Part shown: positions 53,295 through 61,274 of the stretch, in pieces
Layout of the letters: every line of letters begins with the position of its first letter
Numbering within the stretch: position 1 is the stretch's first letter
NCBI RefSeq assembly: GCF_003434055.1
Contig: NZ_QVEX01000001.1
Coordinates: 869,824 to 933,823, forward strand
Length of the DNA: 64,000 nt
Direction of reading: 5' to 3'
Source: Enterocloster aldenensis
GTDB lineage: Bacteria > Bacillota > Clostridia > Lachnospirales > Lachnospiraceae
Made by a program: the position numbers and the translations under genes
The notes under the pieces: model-generated
Told to the model about the DNA's origin: nothing
Database searches by the model: none
Seen by the model: only the letters and a program-made list of their open reading frames with translations

Positions 53295-53777
53295 GGGCGC
53301 ACGCTCCTTTCCGGCGGTTTCATTACTGCCGCTTAACTGGATTATATCATACTTTCCGCAATCGTGGAAATTTCTGATTTTTACCCTTAATTCCTACTTT
53401 GTGGACATACGGCACAGGGCACAAAAATGTTCTATGATACAGGTAGTTCATCGATGGATTATTCCAATCGAATGACCAGCCTGTGTGGGATATGCTTCCC
53501 CGGCGATGTAGCGCCATGACTTTTGGCAGGGATATGGAGGAACCCTGACCGAAACGAGCGTACCAAAGGGAGCGATACGCCGCTGTGAGATTCAGGGGAG
53601 GAACGACACCGGGGAGAACTGGCGAACTGATACCGAAATGATACCGAAACACGACAATCTGATAGGGGGATAGTCTACCCTATCGCTGATACTTCGGGAG
53701 ATTTTAGGCGGCTCTATGGCTGTAATTTTGCCGAAAATCGCCCCGAAACCATACACTAAAACGGGAGGAAGTGCAAT
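53295..53777. other. gene-free control region of the nested transposon
   Basis: About 480 bases with no supported gene lie between the divergent Xre gene and the small cysteine protein. They include a direct repeat (TGATACCGAAA, twice near 53630-53650) and an imperfect palindrome near 53360. It is a likely promoter region and possible replication origin for the circular form. Confidence 0.45.
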
Positions 53778-53966
53778 ATGCCGAGAATGAGCAAAAAGAG
53801 GAAGCATGAGCTTTCCTTTTACCTTAATGACCGGGGGCGTGTCACTTACAACGAATTATGCCGGAAATGCCAGCATGGGTGCAAGCAGAGCTTCCGGGCG
53901 GTTGTGATTGACTGCCCCCGTTATTTATCCAAACGAGCAAAGAAAAAGGAGGGACACACCGAATGA
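53778..53966 (+). CDS. small cysteine-containing basic protein
   Basis: The 62-residue protein is strongly basic, with cysteines in ELCRKCQHGCKQS and IDCPRY that could bind zinc. GGGAGG precedes the start, and it overlaps the next gene by four bases. Small proteins of this kind are common in mobilisable elements; the function is unknown. Confidence 0.65.
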   Translation: MPRMSKKRKHELSFYLNDRGRVTYNELCRKCQHGCKQSFRAVVIDCPRYLSKRAKKKEGHTE

Positions 53967-54304
53967 ATTTTGAATTTATGACGATAGACACACCATTGCC
54001 GCCATGTATGCCATTTCCCAGAGCGTTGACAGGATTTCCAGTCGGCAGCACCGCAAAGGTCATGTACTGCCGGATGTTGGATGCTATACTCTCTAAAGGA
54101 CAGGAGGACGAGAACGGAATCCTGTTTGTCTGCTTCCCTGTCACAGCCATTGCCGCAGTCCTGTCCCGCAGTCCCATGACGGTCAAGCGTTCTTTGAATG
54201 AACTGGAAGCCGCCGGACTTATCATGCGGGTGCATCAGGGTGTTGGAGAACCGAACCGAATTTATGTGCTGATACCGGGAAAGGAGGACGCTGCCCTTGC
54301 CTGA
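53963..54304 (+). CDS. HTH replication-initiator-like protein
   Basis: The 113-residue protein has a winged-helix pattern (AKVMYCRMLDAILSKGQ, PVTAIAAVLSRSPMTVKRSL, ELEAAGLIMRVHQG) like the N-terminal domain of RepA_N proteins but no C-terminal domain. It overlaps both neighbours by a few bases. A role in replication or transcription of the element is inferred. Confidence 0.75.
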   Translation: MNFEFMTIDTPLPPCMPFPRALTGFPVGSTAKVMYCRMLDAILSKGQEDENGILFVCFPVTAIAAVLSRSPMTVKRSLNELEAAGLIMRVHQGVGEPNRIYVLIPGKEDAALA

Positions 54305-54593
54305 TACCTCAAAGCTGGAAAAACTCAACCGGGAGCTGGAAAAAAGCGAAAAGAAACTGCGGAAAGCCATCAATGATGAAAAGGCATTGCAGCACCAGTT
54401 GAAGCAGCTTACCCGAAAGGAACGGACGCACCGGCTCTGCACTCGTGGCGGTATGCTGGAAAGTTTTCTGCAAGAGCCGGAACGCCTGACAGACGATGAT
54501 GTCATGCTGTTGTTAAAACTCATTTTTCACAGGCAGGACACGCAGGAACTATTGAAAAAACTGCTGGAACGGAAGAAGCCGGAAACCCCTTAG
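54297..54593 (+). CDS. DUF3847 family coiled-coil protein
   Basis: The 98-residue protein starts at a TTG with AAGGAGG nine bases upstream. A basic coiled coil (LEKLNRELEKSEKKLRKAI) is followed by TRGGMLESFL and VMLLLKLIFHR, typical of DUF3847 proteins next to relaxases. It may be a relaxosome accessory protein. Its TAG stop lies in the palindrome of the putative oriT. Confidence 0.75.
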   Translation: MPDTSKLEKLNRELEKSEKKLRKAINDEKALQHQLKQLTRKERTHRLCTRGGMLESFLQEPERLTDDDVMLLLKLIFHRQDTQELLKKLLERKKPETP

Positions 54594-54640
54594 TTTACTA
54601 AGGGCGCAATTATACACCACCCAGAGGTTGGTGCATTGCG
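54588..54640. other. candidate origin of transfer (IncQ-like nic region)
   Basis: The palindrome CCTTAGT-TT-ACTAAGG (54588-54603) is followed by AGGGCGCAATTATA. Its complement reads TAATTGCGCCCT, close to the nic region of RSF1010/R1162 (TAAATGCGCCCT), which MobQ-type relaxases cut. A MobA/MobL-family relaxase gene lies 0.8 kb downstream. Nicking is inference from known families. Confidence 0.6.
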
Positions 54641-54705
54641 TTCTCCGAAGGCTCCTCGCCGGAGGGCTGTGATTTTCCGCAGTCATGGTCTGCTCCAAAT
54701 CAAAC

Positions 54706-54807
54706 AGGGGACGCTACGCTTCCCCTGCGCTGGCTTTCGCCAGCTACCCTTTTGTGGACTTGCCATCTGGGGACACCTTGCATTGCAAGCTGTTCCCAGC
54801 CGACAAG
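54706..54807. repeat. 102-bp structured repeat, copy B
   Basis: It has the same length and order of stems as copy A at 50521-50622: GGGGA/TCCCC, CTGGC/GCCAG, then CTGGG/CCCAG enclosing CTTGC/GCAAG. It lies in the non-coding stretch 54594-54969, between the oriT candidate and a small AT-rich gene. The rest of that stretch holds a TATAAT-like box near 54845. Confidence 0.8.
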
Positions 54808-54969
54808 TTTTATAAAATATACTATCTTTTCGATAGGCAATGCAGTATAATAAAGACAGCAACAAATTAGAAGTTATAAGTGGACTTTTGCGAAGTTGTA
54901 TGATACTATTATTTTACAAAGATTTGAAAATTCGTGGATTATTTAACAAATTAGAAGGAGGTATTTTAT

Positions 54970-55191
54970 ATGTTTAAAAAGGCTTTTTGGGTTCCTTATG
55001 AGGATAGTACCAATTACCCAACTCTTGCAAAAACTATGGAAGCAATTTCAAAATATTGTGAAGAAAATGGCGAGTCTTATACATTTATTAACGATGACGA
55101 AGTGGAGATAAATGGAAAAAGATATGAAATATATCGGGGCTACGAAAATGGTAGTAGGGGAAATTACGGTATAAAATGCAAAGAAAAATAA
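54970..55191 (+). CDS. small AT-rich hypothetical protein
   Basis: The 73-residue protein (FKKAFWVPYEDSTNYPTL, YTFINDDEVEINGKRYEIYR) has a strong GAAGGAGG site. It appears to be a small alpha/beta protein. Its AT-rich composition sets it apart from the surrounding mobilisation genes, so it is probably a separate cargo. The function is unknown. Confidence 0.6.
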   Translation: MFKKAFWVPYEDSTNYPTLAKTMEAISKYCEENGESYTFINDDEVEINGKRYEIYRGYENGSRGNYGIKCKEK

Positions 55192-55278
55192 TTTCCAGTT
55201 TTTCATTCCCTACACATCGGGTCAACTTGCCCCGAACTTTCACAACTAAATACCCGCCGCCTACACAGTGGCACACCA

Positions 55279-55344
55279 AGCAGGAAATCTGAAAAGGTCT
55301 CCTGCTTTTTTTCTGCCCAAGGTGGGGTGGCAAAACGCCACCCC
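55279..55344 (+). terminator. terminator and second hairpin before the relaxase gene
   Basis: AGCAGGA/TCCTGCT followed by seven T (55279-55312) is a clear terminator. It is followed by GGGGTGGC/GCCACCCC (55324-55344) with a five-base loop, 31 bases before the relaxase start; this could be a relaxosome or translational control site. Confidence 0.75.
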
Positions 55345-55375
55345 ATCAGTCAATCACAGGAAGGAGGGACACGAA

Positions 55376-56956
55376 ATGCCCTGTCCACACAACGAAATTT
55401 CTATTGTGCAGCGCAGCCAGCGGCAGTCTGCTGTTGCCGCCGCTGCTTACCAGAGCGGCGAAAAGCTGTTCTGTGAATACGACCAGGAAGTGAAGCACTA
55501 CCCGGAAAAGCGTGGTATCGTCCACAATGAAATCCTGCTCCCGGCAAATGCCCCGCCGGAGTACGCAGATCGCAATACTTTATGGAACGCCGCCGAAGCT
55601 GTGGAGAAGCAATGGAACTCCCAGCTTGCAAGGAGGTGGGTGCTTACCATCCCCAGAGAGATACCGCCTTACCAGTACGCCGCCCTTGTCCGGGAGTTCT
55701 GTAAACAGCAATTTGTTTCCAAAGGCATGATTGTTGATTTTGCCATCCATGACCCAAATCCTCCGGGACACAATCCTCACGCCCATGTCATGCTGACTAT
55801 GCGGGCAATGGACGGGCATGGGAAATGGCTTCCCAAGAGCCGCAAGGTCTATGACCTTGACGAGAATGGGGAACGGATAAAACTTCCGTCCGGCAGGTGG
55901 AAAAGCCACAAGGAAGATACGGTTGACTGGAACGACAGAAAGTATTGTGAAATCTGGCGGCATGAATGGGAGGTCATTCAGAACCGCTATCTGGAAGCCA
56001 ATAACCGCCCGGAGCGTGTGGATTTGCGTTCCTATGCCAGACAGGGGCTTGATATTGTCCCCACTGTCCATGAGGGTGCTGCTGTCCGGCAGATGGAAAA
56101 GCGTGGTATCCAGACGAATATCGGCAATCTGAACCGGGAAATCAAGGCTGCCAACCGCCTGATGCAGTCCATCCGGCAGCTCATTAAAAACCTCAAAAGC
56201 TGGATTACCGAACTGGGAGAAAAACGGAAAGAGCTGCTTGCGGAAAAAGCTGCGGAGGAAGCGGTCTTTCTTCCCAATCTGCTGATGAAATATATGGAGA
56301 TACGCAAGGCAGAACGAAGCGGCTGGACACGGGCAGGACAGAACCGGGGGACTTCACAGGACTTAAAGGCAGTCAGCGAAGCCCTGTCTTATCTCCGGCA
56401 AAAGGGGCTTTCCACCGTGGAGGATTTAGAAAACTTTCTGGAAGCTTCCGGGCAATCTGCCGCTGACTACCGCAGCCAGATGAAGCCAAAGGAATCCCGC
56501 AGCAAAGTGATTGACGGGATTCTTGCCGCCCGGACAGACTGTAAGGAATGTAAGCCCGTCTATGAGAAGTACCAGAAGATATTTTTCAAGAAAACAAAGG
56601 AAAAATTCAAACAGGAACACCCGGAGGTTGCCCGGTATGCGAAAGCCGCCGCCTACCTTGCCAAGCACCCGGACGATAAGGATAAAACGAAAAATGAGTT
56701 ACAACAGGAGCAGGAAACGCTTCTCAGCGAAATCGCAGAGCTGAAAGTACCGCTGACTGAAGTACAGGAGGATTTGAAGAAGCTGCGGGACATCCGCTAC
56801 TGGGTACGGAAAGCCACACCCGGCACAGAGGAAAGCAAAGAGCCGCCCAAGAAGCAGCCCATCAAGGAAGTCTTGCAGGATAAGGCGGACGAGAAAAAGG
56901 CTCAAAGAACTACTCCGGCACAGGCGAAACACAGACAACAGGATATGGAACTTTAA
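55376..56956 (+). CDS. MobA/MobL family relaxase
   Basis: The start at 55376 (MPCPHNEISIVQRSQRQSAV) has AAGGAGGGA upstream. The 526-residue protein has an N-terminal relaxase domain with AAAAYQSGEKL, the region RGIVHNEILLPANAP, and the metal-binding histidine motif GHNPHAHVML. It ends in a long helical, lysine-rich half. MobA/MobL relaxases nick oriT and lead the strand during conjugation. It mobilises the nested transposon, probably through the VirD4/VirB machinery of the host element. Confidence 0.92.
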   Translation: MPCPHNEISIVQRSQRQSAVAAAAYQSGEKLFCEYDQEVKHYPEKRGIVHNEILLPANAPPEYADRNTLWNAAEAVEKQWNSQLARRWVLTIPREIPPYQYAALVREFCKQQFVSKGMIVDFAIHDPNPPGHNPHAHVMLTMRAMDGHGKWLPKSRKVYDLDENGERIKLPSGRWKSHKEDTVDWNDRKYCEIWRHEWEVIQNRYLEANNRPERVDLRSYARQGLDIVPTVHEGAAVRQMEKRGIQTNIGNLNREIKAANRLMQSIRQLIKNLKSWITELGEKRKELLAEKAAEEAVFLPNLLMKYMEIRKAERSGWTRAGQNRGTSQDLKAVSEALSYLRQKGLSTVEDLENFLEASGQSAADYRSQMKPKESRSKVIDGILAARTDCKECKPVYEKYQKIFFKKTKEKFKQEHPEVARYAKAAAYLAKHPDDKDKTKNELQQEQETLLSEIAELKVPLTEVQEDLKKLRDIRYWVRKATPGTEESKEPPKKQPIKEVLQDKADEKKAQRTTPAQAKHRQQDMEL

Positions 56957-57020
56957 CAGGCACTTGCCATTTTCAATCAGAGAATGTCAGGTGCTTTTTT
57001 CTTTTTAAGGAGGGATAGAT

Positions 57021-57665
57021 TTGAATGTATTTGAAGCTGTGAAGCAGTCCGTCACAACAAGACAGGCTGCGGAGCATTATGGAATCCATGTAAACAGGAA
57101 CGGGATGGCTTGCTGCCCGTTCCATAACGATAAAACCCCAAGTATGAAGCTGGATCGGCGTTATCACTGCTTCGGCTGCGGTGCAGATGGGGATGTGATT
57201 GATTTTACCGCCACCCTGTATGGGCTGGGAAAGAAAGAAGCCGCCGTACAACTGGCACAGGACTTTGGGCTTTCCTATGAGGACTGGAAGCCGTCGGGAA
57301 AGGCAAAAAAGCCCAAGCCCCGGCAGAAATCCCCGGAGGAACAGTTTCAGGAGGCAAAGAACCGATGTTTCCGTATTCTTGCCGATTATCTCCACTTACT
57401 CCGAGCATGGAGAAAGGAATATGCCCCGCACTCCCCGGAGGAAGCCTTTCATCCCCGGTTTGTGGAAGCCTTACAGAAGCAAGCCAAAGTGGAATATCTG
57501 CTGGATATATTGCTGTTCGGGGAGACAGAGGAAAAAGCGGCTTTGATTACGGACTACGGAAAGGATGTGATACAGCTTGAACAGCGAATGGCAGAGCTTG
57601 CAGCCGCAGACGCAGCAAGAACTAAAAAACACCATGAATGCCATGCAGCCGCCCCAGAGCATTGA
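57021..57665 (+). CDS. CHC2 zinc-finger DNA primase-like protein
   Basis: The 214-residue protein starts at a TTG with AAGGAGG upstream. Its N-terminal CHC2 zinc finger reads MACCPFHNDKTPSMKL and YHCFGCGADGDVIDF, as in DnaG-type primases. No TOPRIM catalytic domain is present. The last 89 bases overlap the helicase-like gene. It probably primes replication of the transferred or circular strand together with that helicase. Confidence 0.88.
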   Translation: MNVFEAVKQSVTTRQAAEHYGIHVNRNGMACCPFHNDKTPSMKLDRRYHCFGCGADGDVIDFTATLYGLGKKEAAVQLAQDFGLSYEDWKPSGKAKKPKPRQKSPEEQFQEAKNRCFRILADYLHLLRAWRKEYAPHSPEEAFHPRFVEALQKQAKVEYLLDILLFGETEEKAALITDYGKDVIQLEQRMAELAAADAARTKKHHECHAAAPEH

Positions 57666-58971
57666 GGAAATCAAGGCGGGGCTGGAAACCACCGAGAAAG
57701 GCGGCGTCCGGCAGAGCATACGGAACTGCCTGACCGTATTCCAGCGTGACCCGCTGCTTTCCGGGGCTATCGCATACAACATCCTGACCGACCGCAAGGA
57801 CATCATAAAGCCCATCGGTTTCCACAGGGAAAGCACCGCCCTGAATGATACGGACATGAAGTATCTGCTTCTCTATCTGGAAGAAACCTACGGGCTTACC
57901 AGTGAGAAAAAGATTGATAACGCCATCGGTATTGTGGCGAATGAAAACAAGTACCATCCCATCCGGGATTATTTAAGTTCCCTTGTGTGGGACGGGACGG
58001 AAAGAATCCGCTTCTGCCTGCGGCACTTTCTGGGGGCTGACGCAGACGATTACACCTATGAAGCGTTGAAGCTGTTCCTGATGGGCGCTATCTCACGAGC
58101 CTTTCAGCCGGGGTGCAAGTTTGAAATCATGCTCTGTCTGGTCGGCGGTCAGGGGGCTGGCAAGTCCACCTTCTTCCGTCTGCTGGCAGTCCGGGACGAG
58201 TGGTTCTCCGATGATTTGCGGAAGCTGGACGATGACAATGTGTATCGCAAGCTGCAAGGTCACTGGATTATCGAAATGTCGGAAATGATGGCAACCGCCA
58301 ACGCCAAGAGCATTGAGGAAATCAAGTCATTTTTAAGTCGGCAGAAAGAGGTTTACAAGATACCCTATGAAACCCACCCGGCAGACCGCCCCCGTCAGTG
58401 CGTATTTGGCGGCACTTCCAATGCCCTTGACTTCCTGCCCCTTGACCGTTCCGGCAACCGCCGCTTTATCCCGGTCATGGTGTACCCGGAGCAAGCCGAG
58501 GTTCACATTTTGGAGGACGAAGCTGCTTCCAGAGCCTATATCGAGCAGATGTGGGCGGAAGCGATGGAGATTTACCGAAGCGGCAGGTTCAAGCTGGCTT
58601 TCAGCCCCGCCATGCAGCGGTATCTCAAAGAACACCAGCGGGATTTTATGCCGGAGGACACCAAAGCCGGAATGATACAGGCGTATCTTGATAAGTACAC
58701 CGGGAGCATGGTCTGTTCCAAGCAGCTCTACAAGGAAGCCTTGAACCATGCCTTTGACGAACCGAAGCAATGGGAAATCCGGGAAATCAACGAGATAATG
58801 AACCAGTGCATTTCCGGCTGGCGGTACTTCCCAAATCCAAGAATGTTTTCCGAATATGGCAGACAAAAGGGCTGGGAGCGTGAAAATCCGGCAACGGACT
58901 TATGCAACCCGTCTGAAAAAACGATGGACGGTTTTGTGGAGGTCACAGAACAGATGGAGCTTCCATTCTGA
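57577..58971 (+). CDS. VapE-like P-loop helicase/primase-associated protein
   Basis: The 464-residue protein belongs to the virulence-associated E family (PF05272). It has Walker A as CLVGGQGAGKSTFFRLLAV, Walker B-like WIIEMSEMMATAN, and the typical VFGGTSNALDFLPLDRSGNRR. Such proteins act as replicative helicases in mobile islands. I accept the TTG start at 57577 because AAGGA precedes it; 57634 (ATG) is an alternative. Confidence 0.88.
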   Translation: MNSEWQSLQPQTQQELKNTMNAMQPPQSIEEIKAGLETTEKGGVRQSIRNCLTVFQRDPLLSGAIAYNILTDRKDIIKPIGFHRESTALNDTDMKYLLLYLEETYGLTSEKKIDNAIGIVANENKYHPIRDYLSSLVWDGTERIRFCLRHFLGADADDYTYEALKLFLMGAISRAFQPGCKFEIMLCLVGGQGAGKSTFFRLLAVRDEWFSDDLRKLDDDNVYRKLQGHWIIEMSEMMATANAKSIEEIKSFLSRQKEVYKIPYETHPADRPRQCVFGGTSNALDFLPLDRSGNRRFIPVMVYPEQAEVHILEDEAASRAYIEQMWAEAMEIYRSGRFKLAFSPAMQRYLKEHQRDFMPEDTKAGMIQAYLDKYTGSMVCSKQLYKEALNHAFDEPKQWEIREINEIMNQCISGWRYFPNPRMFSEYGRQKGWERENPATDLCNPSEKTMDGFVEVTEQMELPF

Positions 58972-59212
58972 AAATGACAGCCCGTTGCACCCCCTGTTGC
59001 TATCCCGTTGCCGAGCCGGTTGCCGGGGAAAATCCCTTATTTCCGGGCTTTTCTCCCCTATAACAACCAAAACAACAGAAAAATAAAAGAAAAGTATAAA
59101 TAGTAACTAATGCCAGACTGAGATTGTTTGCAAGGTCTTTTGAAGCCCGTTGCCGGACTTCGTTGCCGACACCCTCTGTCTGGCTATTTTCATGTATGGA
59201 GGATAACTGCCT

Positions 59213-59410
59213 ATGGCAAAAAACAAAACAGAGATTCATGTGACCACTGTATTTGACGGGGAGCTGGACGCAACCGATGTGTTCGTCAGCCTGATTTCCC
59301 AGAAATACGGAAAAACAAATACAAAAGAATATCTTGCTAAAAAGAAAGATATTGACTATAATGAAGATGAGGTTCAAAAGAGCCAGATACCGTCTGGATT
59401 GTGTGGGTAA
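59213..59410 (+). CDS. TnpW-like transposon-encoded protein
   Basis: The 65-residue protein (EIHVTTVFDGELDATDVFVS, LISQKYGKTNTKEYLAKK) ends directly before the recombinase start. Its size, position and DGELDATDVF style fit the TnpW family of Tn4451-like elements; this is a recall-based guess. GGAGG lies upstream. The 240 bases before it (58972-59212) hold no supported gene. Confidence 0.6.
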   Translation: MAKNKTEIHVTTVFDGELDATDVFVSLISQKYGKTNTKEYLAKKKDIDYNEDEVQKSQIPSGLCG

Positions 59411-61081
59411 ATGGCTATGATGAACGAAATGGAATACAGAACAATCGGTTCGGCACTTGCCGGGGGCTATCGTGCGGCGGTCTATTGCAGGCTGTCAAAG
59501 GACGATGACCTGCAAGGCGAAAGTGCCAGTATCGCAAACCAGCGAGATATGCTGGAAAAATACTGCGAAAAGCAGGGATGGGAGGTTGTGGCAGTCTATC
59601 AGGACGATGGCTTCACAGGTCTTAACATGGAGCGTCCTGATTTACAGAGAATGTTGAGAGCCATTGAGCGCAGGCAAATCAACCTTGTTATCACGAAAGA
59701 CCTCAGCCGACTGGGGCGTAACTATCTGCAAACCGGGCATTTGATTGAGGACTTTTTCCCAAGAAACGGTGTCCGCTATATCGCCATGAATGACGGTATC
59801 GACACCCTGCGGGATAACAACGACATCGCCCCGTTCAAGAATATCCTGAACGAGATGTACAGCAAGGATATTTCCAAGAAAGTCCATTCCTCTTATCTTC
59901 TGAAAGCGCAGAAAGGACAGTTTACCGGGTGTCTTGCCCCGTTTGGGTATCGGAAAGACCCGGAGGACAAAAACCATCTGCTCATTGACGAGGAAACCGC
60001 CCCGATTGTGCGGCTGATTTTCGGGTATGCCTTAAACGGTCATGGTCCCAACTATATCCGCAGACGGCTGGAGGAAGAAAAAATCCCCTGCCCCACATGG
60101 TGGAACCGGGAACGGGGGCTTCGCAATACCCGCACCAAATGGGAAAAGAAAGACCCGGAAAATGGGCGGTATATGTGGGACTTCTCCGTTATCAAAGACC
60201 TTTTGATGAATCCCGTCTACACCGGGGCGATTGCTTCCCAGAAAAAGGACTACCGTTTCAAAATCGGCACGATTGGGGAAAAGAAGCCGGAGGACTGGAT
60301 TGTGGTGGAGGGACAGCATGAACCGCTGATTGATCGCATGAGCTTTGATATTGTGCAGAACAAGCTGAAATCCCGCCAGCGTCCGGGGCAGACCAATGAA
60401 ATCAGCCTGTTTGCCGGACTGATAAAATGCGGCGAGTGTGGGAAGTCGCTGACGATACGCTACACAAACGCAAAACATCCCCAGCGGATTTACTCCTGCA
60501 AGACCTACAATGCCTTTGGAAAGAACCACTGCACCCAGCACCGGATTGACTATGACACCCTTTACAGCCATGTGCTGCGGAAAATCCGGGAATGTGCCAG
60601 AGCTGCCCTGATGGACGGGGAAGCGGTTGCTGACCGCCTGACCAATACCTGTGAAGCCGAGCAGCGGGAACAGCGGGAAGCAATGGAACGCTCCCTTACA
60701 AGGGACGAGGAACGGATTGAGGTTCTGGACAAAATGGTAATGCGGCTTTATGAGGATATGATTGCAGGGCGTATCAGTGAGCAGAACTTCAACACCATGC
60801 TGGAAAGGACACAGACCGAGCAGACGGAGCTTAAAACAAAAGTGTCCGAGGGCAGAAAGCGGCTGTCCGATGAAGTCCAGCTTGCCAATGACGCAAAACA
60901 ATGGGTGGAAGCCATTCAGGAATACGCCAACATCACAGAGCTGGACGCAGCCACCCTCAACCGCTTAATCAAAGAAATCGTCGTGCATGAGCGCATTGAC
61001 GAAGATAAAACAAGACACATTTCTATCGAAATTCATTTTAATCTCAAACCCATCCCGGAGGTGGAACAGGTCACTGCCTGA
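59411..61081 (+). CDS. large serine recombinase (TnpX-like), intact
   Basis: The 556-residue protein has the resolvase domain with the nucleophile Ser29 in AVYCRLSKDDDLQGES, the motif DDGFTGLNMERPDLQRML and VITKDLSRLGRNYLQTG. The Recombinase domain (CLAPFGYRKDPEDKNHLL), a zinc ribbon (CGECGKSLTI, CTQHRID) and a coiled coil with the C-terminal DUF4368-like end follow. It should excise and insert the nested transposon by exchange at short matching core bases. It is close to the transposon's right end, as expected, and all catalytic features are present. Confidence 0.93.
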   Translation: MAMMNEMEYRTIGSALAGGYRAAVYCRLSKDDDLQGESASIANQRDMLEKYCEKQGWEVVAVYQDDGFTGLNMERPDLQRMLRAIERRQINLVITKDLSRLGRNYLQTGHLIEDFFPRNGVRYIAMNDGIDTLRDNNDIAPFKNILNEMYSKDISKKVHSSYLLKAQKGQFTGCLAPFGYRKDPEDKNHLLIDEETAPIVRLIFGYALNGHGPNYIRRRLEEEKIPCPTWWNRERGLRNTRTKWEKKDPENGRYMWDFSVIKDLLMNPVYTGAIASQKKDYRFKIGTIGEKKPEDWIVVEGQHEPLIDRMSFDIVQNKLKSRQRPGQTNEISLFAGLIKCGECGKSLTIRYTNAKHPQRIYSCKTYNAFGKNHCTQHRIDYDTLYSHVLRKIRECARAALMDGEAVADRLTNTCEAEQREQREAMERSLTRDEERIEVLDKMVMRLYEDMIAGRISEQNFNTMLERTQTEQTELKTKVSEGRKRLSDEVQLANDAKQWVEAIQEYANITELDAATLNRLIKEIVVHERIDEDKTRHISIEIHFNLKPIPEVEQVTA

Positions 61082-61202
61082 CCTGTCCCGCCGGGACGGT
61101 TCTCTTAAAAACACCATATGGATTTTTTGTACGCCGCCGCCCGCCATCGAGCAGAGTTTTACACCTAATTGGGGATAAAACAGCTTATGGCGGGCGGCGG
61201 CG
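61066..61202. repeat. inverted repeats around the right end of the nested transposon
   Basis: ACAGGTCA/TGACCTGT (61066-61086) spans the recombinase stop codon. CGCCGCCGCCCGCCAT (61132-61147) is a perfect inverted copy of the maff2 target sequence ATGGCGGGCGGCGGCG (61187-61202). These may be recombinase binding sites or a scar of an earlier rearrangement. Confidence 0.65.
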
Positions 61203-61255
61203 TTGCCCTTATCGGCATGACCCTTGTACCGCTGCTTTCCGGGCTGTTCGGTTAA
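61187..61255 (+). pseudogene. maff2, 3' remnant
   Basis: ATGGCGGGC opens a frame reading MAGGGVALIGMTLVPLLSG and ending LFG before TAA. This is the normal C terminus of Maff2 proteins. It restores a 71-residue Maff2 when joined to the 5' half ending at 51055. The ATG could start a 22-residue peptide, but that is unlikely to work as Maff2. Confidence 0.85.
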
Positions 61256-61274
61256 GAAGCGCGGGTAAAGGCTT

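Larger units (their letters stand above)
51849..54960. repeat. AACAAATTAGAAG-type motif, three dispersed copies
   Basis: ACAAATTAGAAGTTGTA (51849-51865), AACAAATTAGAAGTTATA (54861-54878) and AACAAATTAGAAGGA (54946-54960) share a 12-base core. The first and third lie just before the start codons of the two AT-rich cargo genes (lnu and the 73-residue gene). Confidence 0.6.
51051..61186. mobile_element. 10.1-kb TnpX-type mobilisable transposon nested in maff2
   Basis: The two halves of maff2 flank this segment, and ATGGC is present at both junctions (51051-51055 and 61187-61191). It carries tnpV, lnu, Xre regulators, a MobA/MobL relaxase, primase, VapE-like helicase, a TnpW-like gene and a full serine recombinase at its right end. 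This is the Tn4451/Tn4453-like pattern. It has no type IV secretion genes, so transfer would need a helper such as the host element. Confidence 0.88.
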
